NCBI GenBank assembly: GCA_021738625.1
Contig: JAIPBS010000036.1
Coordinates: 1-41,880, forward strand
DNA: 41,880 nucleotides
Origin: Bacteroidales bacterium
GTDB taxonomy: Bacteria; Bacteroidota; Bacteroidia; Bacteroidales; JAIOZK01
Reading direction: 5' to 3'
Shown: positions 25,106 through 33,975 of the stretch, in pieces
Position numbering within the stretch: position 1 is the first letter of the stretch
Layout: every line of letters starts with the position of its first letter
Made by a program: the position numbers and the translations under genes
The notes under the pieces: generated by a model
Seen by the model: only the letters and a program-made list of their open reading frames with translations
What the model was told of the DNA's origin: nothing
The model's database searches: none

Positions 25106-26014
25106 ATGATGTCACGTTTTAAGCAGTTCATAAAAGTACTGAAATCATCGGGAAAGAGATTTGGAAAAGACAAACCGGTTGAACTGGCTTCAACCCTGGC
25201 TTTTTTCACCATACTTGCCATTCCGCCCATATTAATCATACTGAACACAGTGTTGGGCTGGATACTGGGTGAGCAACAGGCAAGCACCGAGATATACCAG
25301 CAAATCCAGAGGTTGATCGGAGAGGAAGGCAAGGAATTGATTAAGGATGCCGTGCAAAGCTACCGGAATACCGAACGTTCTACCGTCGGTACCATTTTCG
25401 GGGTGATCATATTTGTTTTCGCGGCCACCACATTTTTCGTGACCATACAGAAGAGTCTGAATGCCATTTGGCGGGTTAAACCCAAACCCAAAAGCAACCT
25501 GCTTAAGGTGGTCATCGACCGTTCAATTTCACTGGGCATTATCATCAGCCTTGGATTTATCATCCTGGTATCCCTGCTGATTGATGCAGGTGTGGCCATT
25601 ATGGGGGATTACATGAGCAACCTGGTTCCCTGGCTGGACGAATATTTGCTGTACATGACGGATGTACTGATCTCTATAGGCTTAACCATGCTTGTGCTGA
25701 TGATCCTTTTTAAATTCCTTCCCGATGTAAAGATCAGATGGAAAGTAACCTGGATAGGAGCATTGGTCACGGCGGTATTGTTCACCATCGGCAAATTCCT
25801 GATCGGTTTGGGGCTGGGCAACAGCGATGTAGGTTCCATGTACGGGGCTGCCGGCTCGGTGGTGATCGTCCTGCTTTGGGTTTTTTACTCTTCCCTGATC
25901 ATGTTTTTCGGGGCCGAGATCACCCAACAATATGCCGAACTGATCGATAAGGATATCCGGCCTAAGGATCATGCGGTGAAGATCGAGACGCATGAAGTGG
26001 AACGGGGGAAATAG
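25106..26014 (+). CDS. YihY/BrkB-family inner-membrane protein
   Basis: This 302-residue protein has the family's six-helix pattern and hallmarks: ASTLAFFTILAIPPILIIL, then VQSYRNTERSTVGTIFGVIIF, KSLNAIWRVKPKP, LFKFLPDVKIRWKVTWIGALV and SMYGAAGSVVIVLLWVFYSSLIMFFGAE. The ATG at 25109 is an equally possible start. Members were once called ribonuclease BN or virulence factor BrkB; the true function is not established. It begins 24 bp after the marC-like gene, so the two are probably one transcript. Confidence 0.92.
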   Translation: MMSRFKQFIKVLKSSGKRFGKDKPVELASTLAFFTILAIPPILIILNTVLGWILGEQQASTEIYQQIQRLIGEEGKELIKDAVQSYRNTERSTVGTIFGVIIFVFAATTFFVTIQKSLNAIWRVKPKPKSNLLKVVIDRSISLGIIISLGFIILVSLLIDAGVAIMGDYMSNLVPWLDEYLLYMTDVLISIGLTMLVLMILFKFLPDVKIRWKVTWIGALVTAVLFTIGKFLIGLGLGNSDVGSMYGAAGSVVIVLLWVFYSSLIMFFGAEITQQYAELIDKDIRPKDHAVKIETHEVERGK

Positions 26015-26111
26015 GTAATGTTAAAATTTGATTAAGAGGCGGGGATAATTATAATTATGATAGCCTGAATTCCCTCCCTTTTTCCTACCTTAGCCCTCAA
26101 AAATCAGCCCA

Positions 26112-27746
26112 ATGACCGAAGCACCTGAGCAGCGACCTGTGAAGCCTGGAAGGATTTTCCTTTTCTTTCTGATCTTGCTGGCTGCCGGGCTTGGTTTCCT
26201 GCTCTTGATGGATGTGGTGGACCCGGATATACGCGAACGGGTGGATGTGAAAGTCCCGTCCTTTTCTTCCCTTACCAAAAAATCCCCTGTTTATCCGGAT
26301 ATAGAATCCATCATCGGTTCCATTGTTGATTCTTCAGAGAATGTTGAGGTGATCGAACCGGAAATGAAGAAAGATACGGTCGGAAAGGCAAAAGTGAAAC
26401 CAAAGCAAAAAATTATTCCCGTCGATACGGTGCGGGCGGATGCTTCCTATCTGGAAGAATTGCGCTATCCCATCGAATTTCCTTCAGGAAAAGAAAACAT
26501 ACTGGATCCTTTTTTTCATGCCCTGAAAACCATTCAGGATAAAACGGAGGTCATTCGCGTTTTACATTACGGCGACAGCCAGATTGAAGGCGACCGGGTA
26601 ACCTCCTTCCTGAGGTATAAATTGCAGGATCAGTTTGGCGGCATGGGATGCGGACTGCTTAGGATCAAAAGTATTGTGCCCAATGCCTCCATCGCACTGA
26701 ACCTTTCGGATAACTGGCATAAATATGCTGTGGGAGATGAGGACTGCCCGGGCAAATATTTCGGGGCGCTAATGAGCAAAGCCTATTTTGGAGACACCCT
26801 TTTGCATCAGGATACCCTTAACGATAGCATACAAAAGTCCTGGATAGAGATCAAGAAAACCAATCGCTATGGTTATATGAAAAACCATTGTGAATTCAGC
26901 CGGCTGAAACTGGTTTTCGATTCGGTGCATAGTCCTGTTTACCTGAGCTTTTCAATCGAAGATTCCGTGATTATCAGGGACAGTCTTATGCCGGAATATG
27001 GAATGCAGATGAGGGATTGGATCATCAGTGATTCGCCGGAAAAACTGAAACTCGAATTTGAGTCGGCCAAAAGCCCGTATTTTTATGCCCTGGTGCTTGA
27101 AGGGGATGATGGCGTGGCGGTCGACAACATCGCCCTGCGGGGGAGCGCCGGGCTAGAGTTCAGGCGTTGCAGCAGAAATAATCTCCGTCAGATGTTCGAC
27201 CTGCTGAATGTGGAATTGCTGATCCTGGAATTTGGGGTAAATGTGGTTCCCAATGTGGTGAACGATTACACCTATTACCAAAACTGGTTTTATTCCAACC
27301 TGGAGTGGATCAAAAAGATCGATCCCGATCTGCCGGTCATTGTGATGAGCGTATCGGATGTGGCCCGCAAAAATCCGCAGGGCACCTGGTATGAATCTTA
27401 TCCCAACATCTCTAAGATCAGGGATGTACAGCGCAAGGCCGCTTTCAAGGCGGGCTATGCCTTCTGGGATCTGTATGAGGCCATGGGCGGAAAAAACTCC
27501 ATGGCCGCCTGGGCGTTTGCCGAGCCTCCCCTGGGACATACCGATTTCACCCATTTCACCAACAAAGGAGCCCGCATCATTTCCCAGATGCTGTACAATG
27601 CCATCATTATGGAATACAATGAATACCTTTCGGAGGATATGGCAACGCAAGAGCAGCAACCGGATACCGCCAAAACGGATACCGTATTGAAGGTGCGGCC
27701 TGCTGTTGAACCGGATAGCATTGTTGCGGAAGTTAATGATTGGTGA
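26112..27746 (+). CDS. Membrane-anchored SGNH-hydrolase-like protein of an O-acetylation locus
   Basis: The 544-residue protein has one N-terminal membrane helix (RIFLFFLILLAAGLGFLLLM), a Lys/Val/Pro-rich linker, and a periplasmic domain with SGNH motifs: HYGDSQIEGD with nucleophile Ser156, block III LEFGVNVV, and HTDFTHFTNKG with Asp478 and His481. A tail after residue 505 is Thr/Val-rich. Such proteins accompany MBOAT acyltransferases and either transfer or remove acetyl groups on glycans. A second SGNH protein and an MBOAT protein are encoded downstream. The glycan is unknown, and esterase versus transferase activity cannot be told by eye. Confidence 0.82.
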   Translation: MTEAPEQRPVKPGRIFLFFLILLAAGLGFLLLMDVVDPDIRERVDVKVPSFSSLTKKSPVYPDIESIIGSIVDSSENVEVIEPEMKKDTVGKAKVKPKQKIIPVDTVRADASYLEELRYPIEFPSGKENILDPFFHALKTIQDKTEVIRVLHYGDSQIEGDRVTSFLRYKLQDQFGGMGCGLLRIKSIVPNASIALNLSDNWHKYAVGDEDCPGKYFGALMSKAYFGDTLLHQDTLNDSIQKSWIEIKKTNRYGYMKNHCEFSRLKLVFDSVHSPVYLSFSIEDSVIIRDSLMPEYGMQMRDWIISDSPEKLKLEFESAKSPYFYALVLEGDDGVAVDNIALRGSAGLEFRRCSRNNLRQMFDLLNVELLILEFGVNVVPNVVNDYTYYQNWFYSNLEWIKKIDPDLPVIVMSVSDVARKNPQGTWYESYPNISKIRDVQRKAAFKAGYAFWDLYEAMGGKNSMAAWAFAEPPLGHTDFTHFTNKGARIISQMLYNAIIMEYNEYLSEDMATQEQQPDTAKTDTVLKVRPAVEPDSIVAEVNDW

Positions 27747-27795
27747 TTAAGAATAACTTATCCTGTCTTGTTAGTTCATATATAAATAATTTTAA

Positions 27796-27987
27796 TCCGC
27801 CTGAGGCGGACAAGGGTTATTTCGCCGTCCCTTGGGGCGTTTTTCATATTCAATATAATGCCCCGCTGATCTTTGGCGGGGTAGTTTATTCTGCCTGAGG
27901 TGGATAAGGGTTAATTCTCCGCCCTTTGAGACGATTTTCAATATTCCATTTAATTCCCCGCTCACCTGCAACAGGGTACTTTGTTCT
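27796..27987. repeat. Two imperfect tandem copies of a 94-bp hairpin-bearing element
   Basis: Copy 1 (27796-27889) and copy 2 (27890-about 27987) align with a 94-bp period: TCCGCCTGAGGCGGACAAGG matches TCTGCCTGAGGTGGATAAGG, and both continue GGTTA-TTC-CCG/CCG, an AATATTC-type stretch, CCCCGCT and a GGGTA end. Copy 1 keeps perfect hairpins (TCCGCC-TGA-GGCGGA; CCCCGC/GCGGGG) that are decayed in copy 2. The 360-bp gap (27747-28106) holds no gene. Confidence 0.82.
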
Positions 27988-28034
27988 CTATTAGAAGATT
28001 AATTATTAGTAAATATTGAAAGCCAAAGAGATGG

Positions 28035-28042
28035 TATATTTG
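28035..28042 (+). promoter_or_regulatory. Candidate promoter (TATATTTG) for second SGNH gene
   Basis: This is an exact TAnnTTTG match 64 bp upstream of the ATG, with a TTG at 28016-28018 (16-bp spacing). It is the best-spaced promoter candidate in the window. Confidence 0.45.
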
Positions 28043-28106
28043 TTTTGGCCTTGGCTTGTATTGCTTTGGTTAATCTTTTTACCTTTATAGTCCTAACCCG
28101 GCATCT

Positions 28107-29363
28107 ATGATACTTCGCATACATATTAAAGTCAGAAGGTTTTTTCTTGCCGCTTTTTGTTCTTTGTTTATGGTGCCACTGGTTTCTTCCCAGAACATTT
28201 ATGATTACATCGATCTTTCAGAAAACCATATCCGCTATTATGGGAACGCGGAACTGAAGTTTCATTCGCTTTTCAACTTGTTTTACAAACAGGTTAACAA
28301 CCAACGCGAAAAAATAAACATCGTGCACATTGGAGATTCGCATATACAGGCGGATGTATTTACAGGGCAGGTCAGGAAAAAGATCAAGGGGTTTTTGGGG
28401 GAGGAGATCAGCCCGCGTGGTTTCATTTTTCCTTTTACCATCGCCAAATCAAACAATCCCTCCGATTTCAGGATCATCTATTCGGGCAACTGGGATGCCT
28501 GTTATGCGACTATAAACAGAAGCGACTGCAATTACGGGCTTTCCGGGGTGAGCATCTCCACCCGCGACAGCCTTACCAGGATCAAAATCAAACTGAATGA
28601 AATGCTCGGGCTGGAACACCGTTTCGACCGGCTGAAAATATTTTACAACCTCGACAGAAGCGATTATGAAGTTTATCCCATCCATGAGAAGTTTTACTAT
28701 TCTTCCAGAAGAGATGCATTTCTGAATTATGTGGTGTTTGACCTGAGCAGGCCGGTCGATTCGGTGGATCTGATTTTTATGAAGGGGAGAAATGCGTCCG
28801 AAGTCCCCCTGGAGATTTACGGGTTTTCACTGGAAAGCCAACGGCATGGCGTACAATACAATGCGGTAGGTTATAACGGCGCAACCATTGAAACTTTTCT
28901 GCTGGGCCGGCAGCTCATTCCCAACCTGATCGCCCTGAACCCCGATCTGATCGTGACCTCATTGGGAACCAACAGCGGGCTTTACAACACTTTCAGTGCA
29001 AAAAGCTTCGGCAGGGATTACAGGCAACTTCTTGAGATCCTGCGGGACCTTTTCCCGGATATTCCCATTATGGCAACCACGCCCAACGACAACCACTATG
29101 ATGATAAAATAAACAAAAATATGCCCCGCATCAGGGAAGTAATTCTTAATTTGGCCGGTGATTATGATCTGGCGGTTTGGGATTTTTATAAAATTATGGG
29201 AGGACAGGGTTCCATGCTCAACTGGCTGAAAACCGGATATGCCAAGGCAGACAAAATTCACTTCAATTCAAGGGGGTACCTTATGCAGGGTGACCTTTTT
29301 TATTCGGCCCTTTTGAATGCCTACATGGATTATCTGAAAACAAATTCACCGGAAAAAAATTAG
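28107..29363 (+). CDS. Secreted SGNH/GDSL-hydrolase-like protein
   Basis: The 418-residue product has a signal peptide (FFLAAFCSLFMVPLVSSQ). The SGNH blocks are VHIGDSHIQAD with Ser78, YNGATIET, SLGTNSG (block III) and KADKIHFNSRGY with Asp382 and His385. Between blocks lies an inserted beta-rich region about residues 120-240. The next gene, 13 bp downstream, encodes an MBOAT transferase. The protein is probably a periplasmic acetyl-transfer or esterase partner for a cell-surface glycan. It resembles the SGNH protein at 26112 in layout, but the sequences differ strongly. Confidence 0.83.
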   Translation: MILRIHIKVRRFFLAAFCSLFMVPLVSSQNIYDYIDLSENHIRYYGNAELKFHSLFNLFYKQVNNQREKINIVHIGDSHIQADVFTGQVRKKIKGFLGEEISPRGFIFPFTIAKSNNPSDFRIIYSGNWDACYATINRSDCNYGLSGVSISTRDSLTRIKIKLNEMLGLEHRFDRLKIFYNLDRSDYEVYPIHEKFYYSSRRDAFLNYVVFDLSRPVDSVDLIFMKGRNASEVPLEIYGFSLESQRHGVQYNAVGYNGATIETFLLGRQLIPNLIALNPDLIVTSLGTNSGLYNTFSAKSFGRDYRQLLEILRDLFPDIPIMATTPNDNHYDDKINKNMPRIREVILNLAGDYDLAVWDFYKIMGGQGSMLNWLKTGYAKADKIHFNSRGYLMQGDLFYSALLNAYMDYLKTNSPEKN

Positions 29364-29376
29364 ACGGGGCTGAACG

Positions 29377-30888
29377 ATGGAGGTAATCAGAGATATTTTT
29401 GTTTACAACGAGGATCAACCGCTACTTTTCACCTCCCTCTATTTCTGGATTTTCTTCATCATCGTTTTCGGCATCTTTTCCATCATATATAAAAATACCC
29501 GCATACGCAATTTGTATCTGTTGGTGATCAGCCTGTTCTTTTACTGGAAAACCGGAGGATGGTACTTTTTCCTGCTGATCTACTCCGCACTCCTGAATTA
29601 TTTTATCGGGTCGGCCATGCATAAATTCAAAGGAAAACGGACTGCAAGCTTTTATCTTGTCCTTGGGCTAATCGGCAACCTGGGTGTTTTGTTTTATTAC
29701 AAATACGCTTATTTTTTTACCGATATCATCAACTCGATATTCCATACCAATTATGAAATATCAGATGTCTTCACGGATATTTTCAACACCCTCACCGGAT
29801 CGGGACTGGATGCCTCAGGTATCATTCTGCCGGTGGGGATCTCGTTTTTCACCTTTCAGTCGATCAGTTATATCGTCGATATTTACAGAAAGAAGATCGA
29901 GCCATTGGGTAACTTTTTTGATTTTGCTTTTTATGTGTCCTTTTTTCCGCAGCTGGTTGCCGGCCCCATTGTGAGGGCTTCGGAGTTCATCCCGCAGATC
30001 AAAAGAAAATTCATCCTGAGCCGGGATGAGATGGGCTGGGCGCTTTTCCTTATTCTCAACGGACTGATCAAAAAGATGGTGATCTCCGATTACATCTCCA
30101 TCAACTTTGTGGACCGGGTTTTTGAAAACCCCCTTGCATTCAGCGGCTTTGAAAACCTGATGGCTGTTTACGGTTATGGCATACAAATCTATTGTGATTT
30201 TTCAGGATATACGGATATTGCAATTGGCGTGGCTTTGCTGCTGGGGTTCCGCTTGCCGCCCAACTTCAAGTCGCCTTACAAAGCTTCAAGTCTCACCGAA
30301 TTTTGGCACAGATGGCACATCTCGTTGTCCACCTGGTTACGTGACTACTTATACATTTCAATGGGCGGGAACCGCAAAGGAAAATTCAGGATGTATTTGA
30401 ATGTGCTGATTACCATGTTGCTGGGCGGACTTTGGCATGGGGCTTCCTGGCAGTTTGTGATCTGGGGGGCGATTCATGGGATGGTGTTGATGTTACATAA
30501 GATTTATCTTGCTGTTATGCCGGATATGCGCCCAAACAAGATTGCCCGCTTTTTCGGTATACTGATCACCTTTAACATTGTTCAGTTTGCCTGGATATTT
30601 TTCAGGGCGGGGAATATGGATGTGGCCACGGACATCATTCACCAGATCACCAACCGCTTTTCATGGGAGCTGATCCCGCAGGTTATTGTTTCCTATCAAA
30701 ATATATTCGGATTGATGGTTTTCGCCTACCTGGTGCACTGGCTGCCAACGGGTGTTAAGAAGTGGTATGTTGATTTTTACAGAAAACGATCCTGGGCGAT
30801 CAAGATCCTGATCGCACTTCTCATCTTGTTTGTTATTTACCAGGTTAAATCATCCGATGTTCAACCGTTTATTTATTTCCAGTTTTAA
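29377..30888 (+). CDS. MBOAT O-acyltransferase (AlgI/DltB-like)
   Basis: This 503-residue polytopic protein has the MBOAT signatures: LPVGISFFTFQSISYIVDIY near residue 150, FPQLVAGPIVR, CDFSGYTDIAIGVALLLGF, SLTEFWHRWHISLSTWLRDYLY (residues about 305-326) and the catalytic His354 in GGLWHGASW. It moves acetyl groups across the membrane for attachment to an exported glycan by periplasmic SGNH proteins, as AlgI does with AlgX/AlgJ. The two SGNH genes upstream fit this. No alginate or other polymer synthesis genes are in the window, so the target glycan is unknown. The stop is 3 bp from that of the convergent gene. Confidence 0.92.
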   Translation: MEVIRDIFVYNEDQPLLFTSLYFWIFFIIVFGIFSIIYKNTRIRNLYLLVISLFFYWKTGGWYFFLLIYSALLNYFIGSAMHKFKGKRTASFYLVLGLIGNLGVLFYYKYAYFFTDIINSIFHTNYEISDVFTDIFNTLTGSGLDASGIILPVGISFFTFQSISYIVDIYRKKIEPLGNFFDFAFYVSFFPQLVAGPIVRASEFIPQIKRKFILSRDEMGWALFLILNGLIKKMVISDYISINFVDRVFENPLAFSGFENLMAVYGYGIQIYCDFSGYTDIAIGVALLLGFRLPPNFKSPYKASSLTEFWHRWHISLSTWLRDYLYISMGGNRKGKFRMYLNVLITMLLGGLWHGASWQFVIWGAIHGMVLMLHKIYLAVMPDMRPNKIARFFGILITFNIVQFAWIFFRAGNMDVATDIIHQITNRFSWELIPQVIVSYQNIFGLMVFAYLVHWLPTGVKKWYVDFYRKRSWAIKILIALLILFVIYQVKSSDVQPFIYFQF

Positions 30889-30891
30889 ACA

Positions 30892-32163
30892 TCATTTTTC
30901 AGGAAGCTGATAATCCCAGTAAAGTTTTTCTTCATCGGGCCTTTTTTTGAGTACTCTCTCACGTTCCAGCTGCAATGAGCGCGAAGGCAGTTTATCGATA
31001 TTCTGCCGGTCAACTTCCATTTCCATGCTTACGCCCCCGCAGGAAGGTACGAAAATGCTGTAGACCATGCTGCCTCTTTCCGTTTTCTTCTCAAATTCCT
31101 CGTATTTTACAACCGATTTTCCGGGAAGCTCCGACGGATGTGATATATCTTCTGTTTTGTATTTTTCTCTTAGATCGGCAAGGATGTTTTCTGCATAAAC
31201 CGGCAGCTCTTTGTGTTCCATCATCTTGGCCAGGGCGAAAAGCCGGTAAATGTTTTGCAATTCATTGTAAACCGGTCTTTTTTGTTTGATCAGATCGAAT
31301 TTTTCTGTAAAGGCGTCGGCGAAGTCCTGCGCCATTTCGTTTGCCCGGCCGCTTTGCTCGATCTGTCCGCTTTCGCTCAGGTATTCCTGCTCGGTCAACA
31401 ATTTAATGCTGCACTCATCCAGCGAAACAATATCTTCATTGTCGGTATAGGAAACATCATCCGGGTAAAACCAGAAACGGTTCAGCAGCAGCGACTGAGA
31501 GCCGGCGCCGCCTCCTTGCTCAAATGCCGCAACACGCCTGTTAAATTGCCGTTCCACCATGCTTTCCAAACCCTCAATGTTGATGGAGTCGGTTCCGTTG
31601 GTAATGCTTTTCATATGATAATCGGCTTCCACCATCGTTTTGGCAAATGTGCTGTTATAAGGCACCCCAAAAACTTCTGCCTGCTGGTTTTGCCGGCAGC
31701 TTTGATGCCAGTCGGAGATCAATCTGCGCAATGCATCTTTTGAACCAATTGAAGAAAGCCGGCTGGCCACTTCATTGAGTTGAGCAATAACTTTGGGATC
31801 CATTTCAATGGTGCAGGAGGGGTAAGAATAATAACGTGTATTCCCTTCCTTTGTGGCATATTCGTAATTGATGTTTCGCAGGGCGATGATGAGGTCTTCC
31901 GTTAAAATGGGAGGTTTGCCTTCTTCAACCGCTCCGAACAGGATAATATCCTGCCGTTCCTCATCTAACGCAAATCCCCGGATTTCGGTTATGCCGGCCA
32001 GGTATCTGATGGCATCAGGGTATGCATTCGCAGAATTTTTATCATTGACCTTTCCCAAAAGGATTTTAAGGGAAATCGCCCTGCCTGTTCCGGAGGTGTT
32101 CGCATTAAGACCAGTGAACTGAAAAGAGAACACAATGATGAGGATGACGCGCAAAAAATTCAT
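30892..32163 (-). CDS. Secreted DUF1598-like protein
   Basis: The ATG at 32163 (MNFLRVILIIVFSFQFTGLNA) gives 423 residues with a signal peptide; a TTG at 32190 is a less likely start. The core IRGFALDEERQDIILFG, ILTEDLIIALRNI and FGVPYNSTFAKTMVEADYHMKSI resembles DUF1598, a domain best known from Planctomycetes secreted proteins, where GVP-S-FA-VL-ADY-MK is the hallmark. Later parts are unrecognised, with scattered Cys. No enzymatic function is known. The assignment is by eye and would need a profile search. Confidence 0.68.
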   Translation of the reverse strand: MNFLRVILIIVFSFQFTGLNANTSGTGRAISLKILLGKVNDKNSANAYPDAIRYLAGITEIRGFALDEERQDIILFGAVEEGKPPILTEDLIIALRNINYEYATKEGNTRYYSYPSCTIEMDPKVIAQLNEVASRLSSIGSKDALRRLISDWHQSCRQNQQAEVFGVPYNSTFAKTMVEADYHMKSITNGTDSINIEGLESMVERQFNRRVAAFEQGGGAGSQSLLLNRFWFYPDDVSYTDNEDIVSLDECSIKLLTEQEYLSESGQIEQSGRANEMAQDFADAFTEKFDLIKQKRPVYNELQNIYRLFALAKMMEHKELPVYAENILADLREKYKTEDISHPSELPGKSVVKYEEFEKKTERGSMVYSIFVPSCGGVSMEMEVDRQNIDKLPSRSLQLERERVLKKRPDEEKLYWDYQLPEK

Positions 32164-32220
32164 GACAGAAGGTTTTATACGGTTGATCAAACGAAATTAT
32201 AACTTTTTTGTAAGATTCTG

Positions 32221-32228
32221 TATATTTG
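32221..32228 (+). promoter_or_regulatory. Candidate -7 box (TATATTTG) for T9SS protein gene
   Basis: This is an exact TAnnTTTG match 22 bp upstream of the ATG at 32250. It lies in the 86-bp gap between divergent genes. Confidence 0.5.
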
Positions 32229-32249
32229 CGAAAACCAAAACCTTTTAAA

Positions 32250-33308
32250 ATGAAAAAGTTATTACTGTTTGTTTTTACGGCCGCTTTTGTTTTACCTTCC
32301 GTTTCCCAGATCACCATTACATCCGATGATTTGATCAGCAGTGGGAATGTCGTGGTTATGGCCAGGGACAATGATCCCGATCCTGCTATTCATCCCGGTG
32401 ATGCGGGAGCCAATCAGAACTGGGATTTTTCTGTTTTGGCTGAGGACGCCACGGATACAATTTTTATTATGAATCCGGACTGGACGCCTTATTATGATCA
32501 GTTCCCGACCTCCAATTATGTGTGGTTCAATAGCCAGGGAAATACTTACAATTATTTTAACAAAAGCGATGAAAGCCTTGATATGGTTGGCATGGTAATG
32601 CAGGTGCCATTCCTTGGGCAGGTCCCTTTGCCCATGGAACCGCCTGAAACCGTTGCAGAGTTTCCTGTTGCGTACGAGAATATGAACGTGCAGTCGATCG
32701 AACAAAACCTCAAATTCCCCTACGATACATTGATCATCGACTCCATTTGGGTTAAGTTGGTCAGTCAGGTAACAACCGAGGTGGATGCATGGGGGACCAT
32801 GACCCTGCCAATGGGAACCTATGATGTGCTGAGAATACATGAAACGCGCGAAGTGAAAGACAGCATTTGGGTGCACACCCTGTTTGGGTGGATTTACATG
32901 GATACCGTATCCTTTGATTTTTCCACGGAGCATTACAGGTGGTGGTCAAACAATCCCGAAACCGGCTATATGCTTGCCAACATGCAACTTGACTTCCAAA
33001 CCCAGGAAGTAACATCGGTTTCATATCTGAAGGAAACGCCTTATCAGGATATCGAAGAATATGAAGCTGAAAATCCCTGTGCCCTTTATCCGAATCCATT
33101 TGAAAATCAGCTTTCCATTCAAAGTGATGAATACCTTGAAGGGACTTTCAGACTTTATGATATCAGCGGAAAGATGATTTTAAGAAAAGGAATTAAAGGC
33201 TATTCTGCAGAAGTGGAGCTTTCCGCTTTGAAGCCTGGTTTTTATATGTACAGGATAAATTCTGATCAAAACGGATTGATACAATCAGGGAAGATTGTGA
33301 AGAGGTGA
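32250..33308 (+). CDS. T9SS-sorted secreted protein of unknown function
   Basis: The start at 32250 (MKKLLLFVFTAAFVLPSVSQ) gives 352 residues with a signal peptide; the in-frame start at 32226 would overlap the -7 box. The N-terminal 270 residues form a beta-rich domain with no recognised family (GDAGANQNWDFSVL, TLPMGTYDVLRIHE). Residues about 280-352 are a T9SS type A sorting domain (ALYPNPFENQLSIQ, LYDISGKMIL, LKPGFYMYRI, SGKIVKR). The protein should be exported by the Sec system and then by T9SS to the surface. Confidence 0.85.
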   Translation: MKKLLLFVFTAAFVLPSVSQITITSDDLISSGNVVVMARDNDPDPAIHPGDAGANQNWDFSVLAEDATDTIFIMNPDWTPYYDQFPTSNYVWFNSQGNTYNYFNKSDESLDMVGMVMQVPFLGQVPLPMEPPETVAEFPVAYENMNVQSIEQNLKFPYDTLIIDSIWVKLVSQVTTEVDAWGTMTLPMGTYDVLRIHETREVKDSIWVHTLFGWIYMDTVSFDFSTEHYRWWSNNPETGYMLANMQLDFQTQEVTSVSYLKETPYQDIEEYEAENPCALYPNPFENQLSIQSDEYLEGTFRLYDISGKMILRKGIKGYSAEVELSALKPGFYMYRINSDQNGLIQSGKIVKR

Positions 33309-33325
33309 TAAAACCTCTGGTAGAG

Positions 33326-33703
33326 TTAGGTAATTATCTCCAGGTTCATGATCCTTTCAAAATGCTTTCTGTTTAAGGTCGCTAGCGGCATTTTATAGGT
33401 TACTGCAGTCGCCCCGATCAATATATCTGCCAAATCAATCATCTTATTTTTTTGAAGGAGATCATTATATATCTCTATGGCTGTTGTTGAACAGGCTTTA
33501 TCAAGAGCAATTACAGTGAGTTGATTCGATAGTGCTTCCCAATAGGGGAAATGAGAAGCTCTATTGCCAATGCCGATTTCATAATATGAAATTGCTGAAA
33601 TGTAAAAATCATTAAAAGTGTAACTTAATTGATAGAACAAAGTTTTCTTTTTGTTCTTTTTTCGGAATAGATCAATTAATATGGATGAATCCAGAAGAAT
33701 CAT
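33326..33703 (-). CDS. VapC-type PIN-domain toxin (ribonuclease)
   Basis: This 125-residue PIN protein has the acidic active-site set: D5 (MILLDSSILIDLF), E42 (ISYYEIGIGN), and D90/D93 (MIDLADILIGATAV), with NRKHFERI near the end. VapC toxins cut specific RNAs, often tRNA or rRNA. The ATG overlaps the stop of the upstream small gene by 4 bp (ATGA), typical of toxin-antitoxin pairs. The target RNA is unknown. Confidence 0.85.
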   Translation of the reverse strand: MILLDSSILIDLFRKKNKKKTLFYQLSYTFNDFYISAISYYEIGIGNRASHFPYWEALSNQLTVIALDKACSTTAIEIYNDLLQKNKMIDLADILIGATAVTYKMPLATLNRKHFERIMNLEIIT

Positions 33704-33927
33704 GCCAATCTGGAGTTGTTAATACTATCTCTCGCGTCTTTATATAAACTATAATCATCATTTGCCCATGTAGGTGCCTCAAGAATTAGGCCTTTAAGAG
33801 CATCATTGCCAGTATTTGATGACATATCAGATTGCAAGGTAACAGCAAGCTTTTTCTTCTCTTCCTCAGGAAGTTGTTTTATCAAATTGAGAATTTGTCT
33901 ATAATTTAAGTTTATTTTAAGTTCCAT
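33700..33927 (-). CDS. Putative antitoxin of VapC pair
   Basis: The 75-residue protein has an N-terminal helical region (YRQILNLIKQLPEEEKKKLAVTL) and an acidic/aromatic C-terminus (LEAPTWANDDYSLYKDARDS), the usual shape of small antitoxins whose tail binds and blocks the PIN domain. The fold of the DNA-binding part is not recognisable by eye. The identification rests mainly on size, overlap with vapC and order. Confidence 0.75.
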   Translation of the reverse strand: MELKINLNYRQILNLIKQLPEEEKKKLAVTLQSDMSSNTGNDALKGLILEAPTWANDDYSLYKDARDSINNSRLA

Positions 33928-33943
33928 GATTATTTTCTTTTAA

Positions 33944-33951
33944 CAAAAATA
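33944..33951 (-). promoter_or_regulatory. Candidate -7 box (TATTTTTG) for toxin-antitoxin pair
   Basis: This is a TAnnTTTG match 17 bp upstream of the antitoxin ATG on the minus strand, in a 48-bp AT-rich gap. Confidence 0.4.
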
Positions 33952-33975
33952 ATAAATTCCTGATTTAAAAGATAA

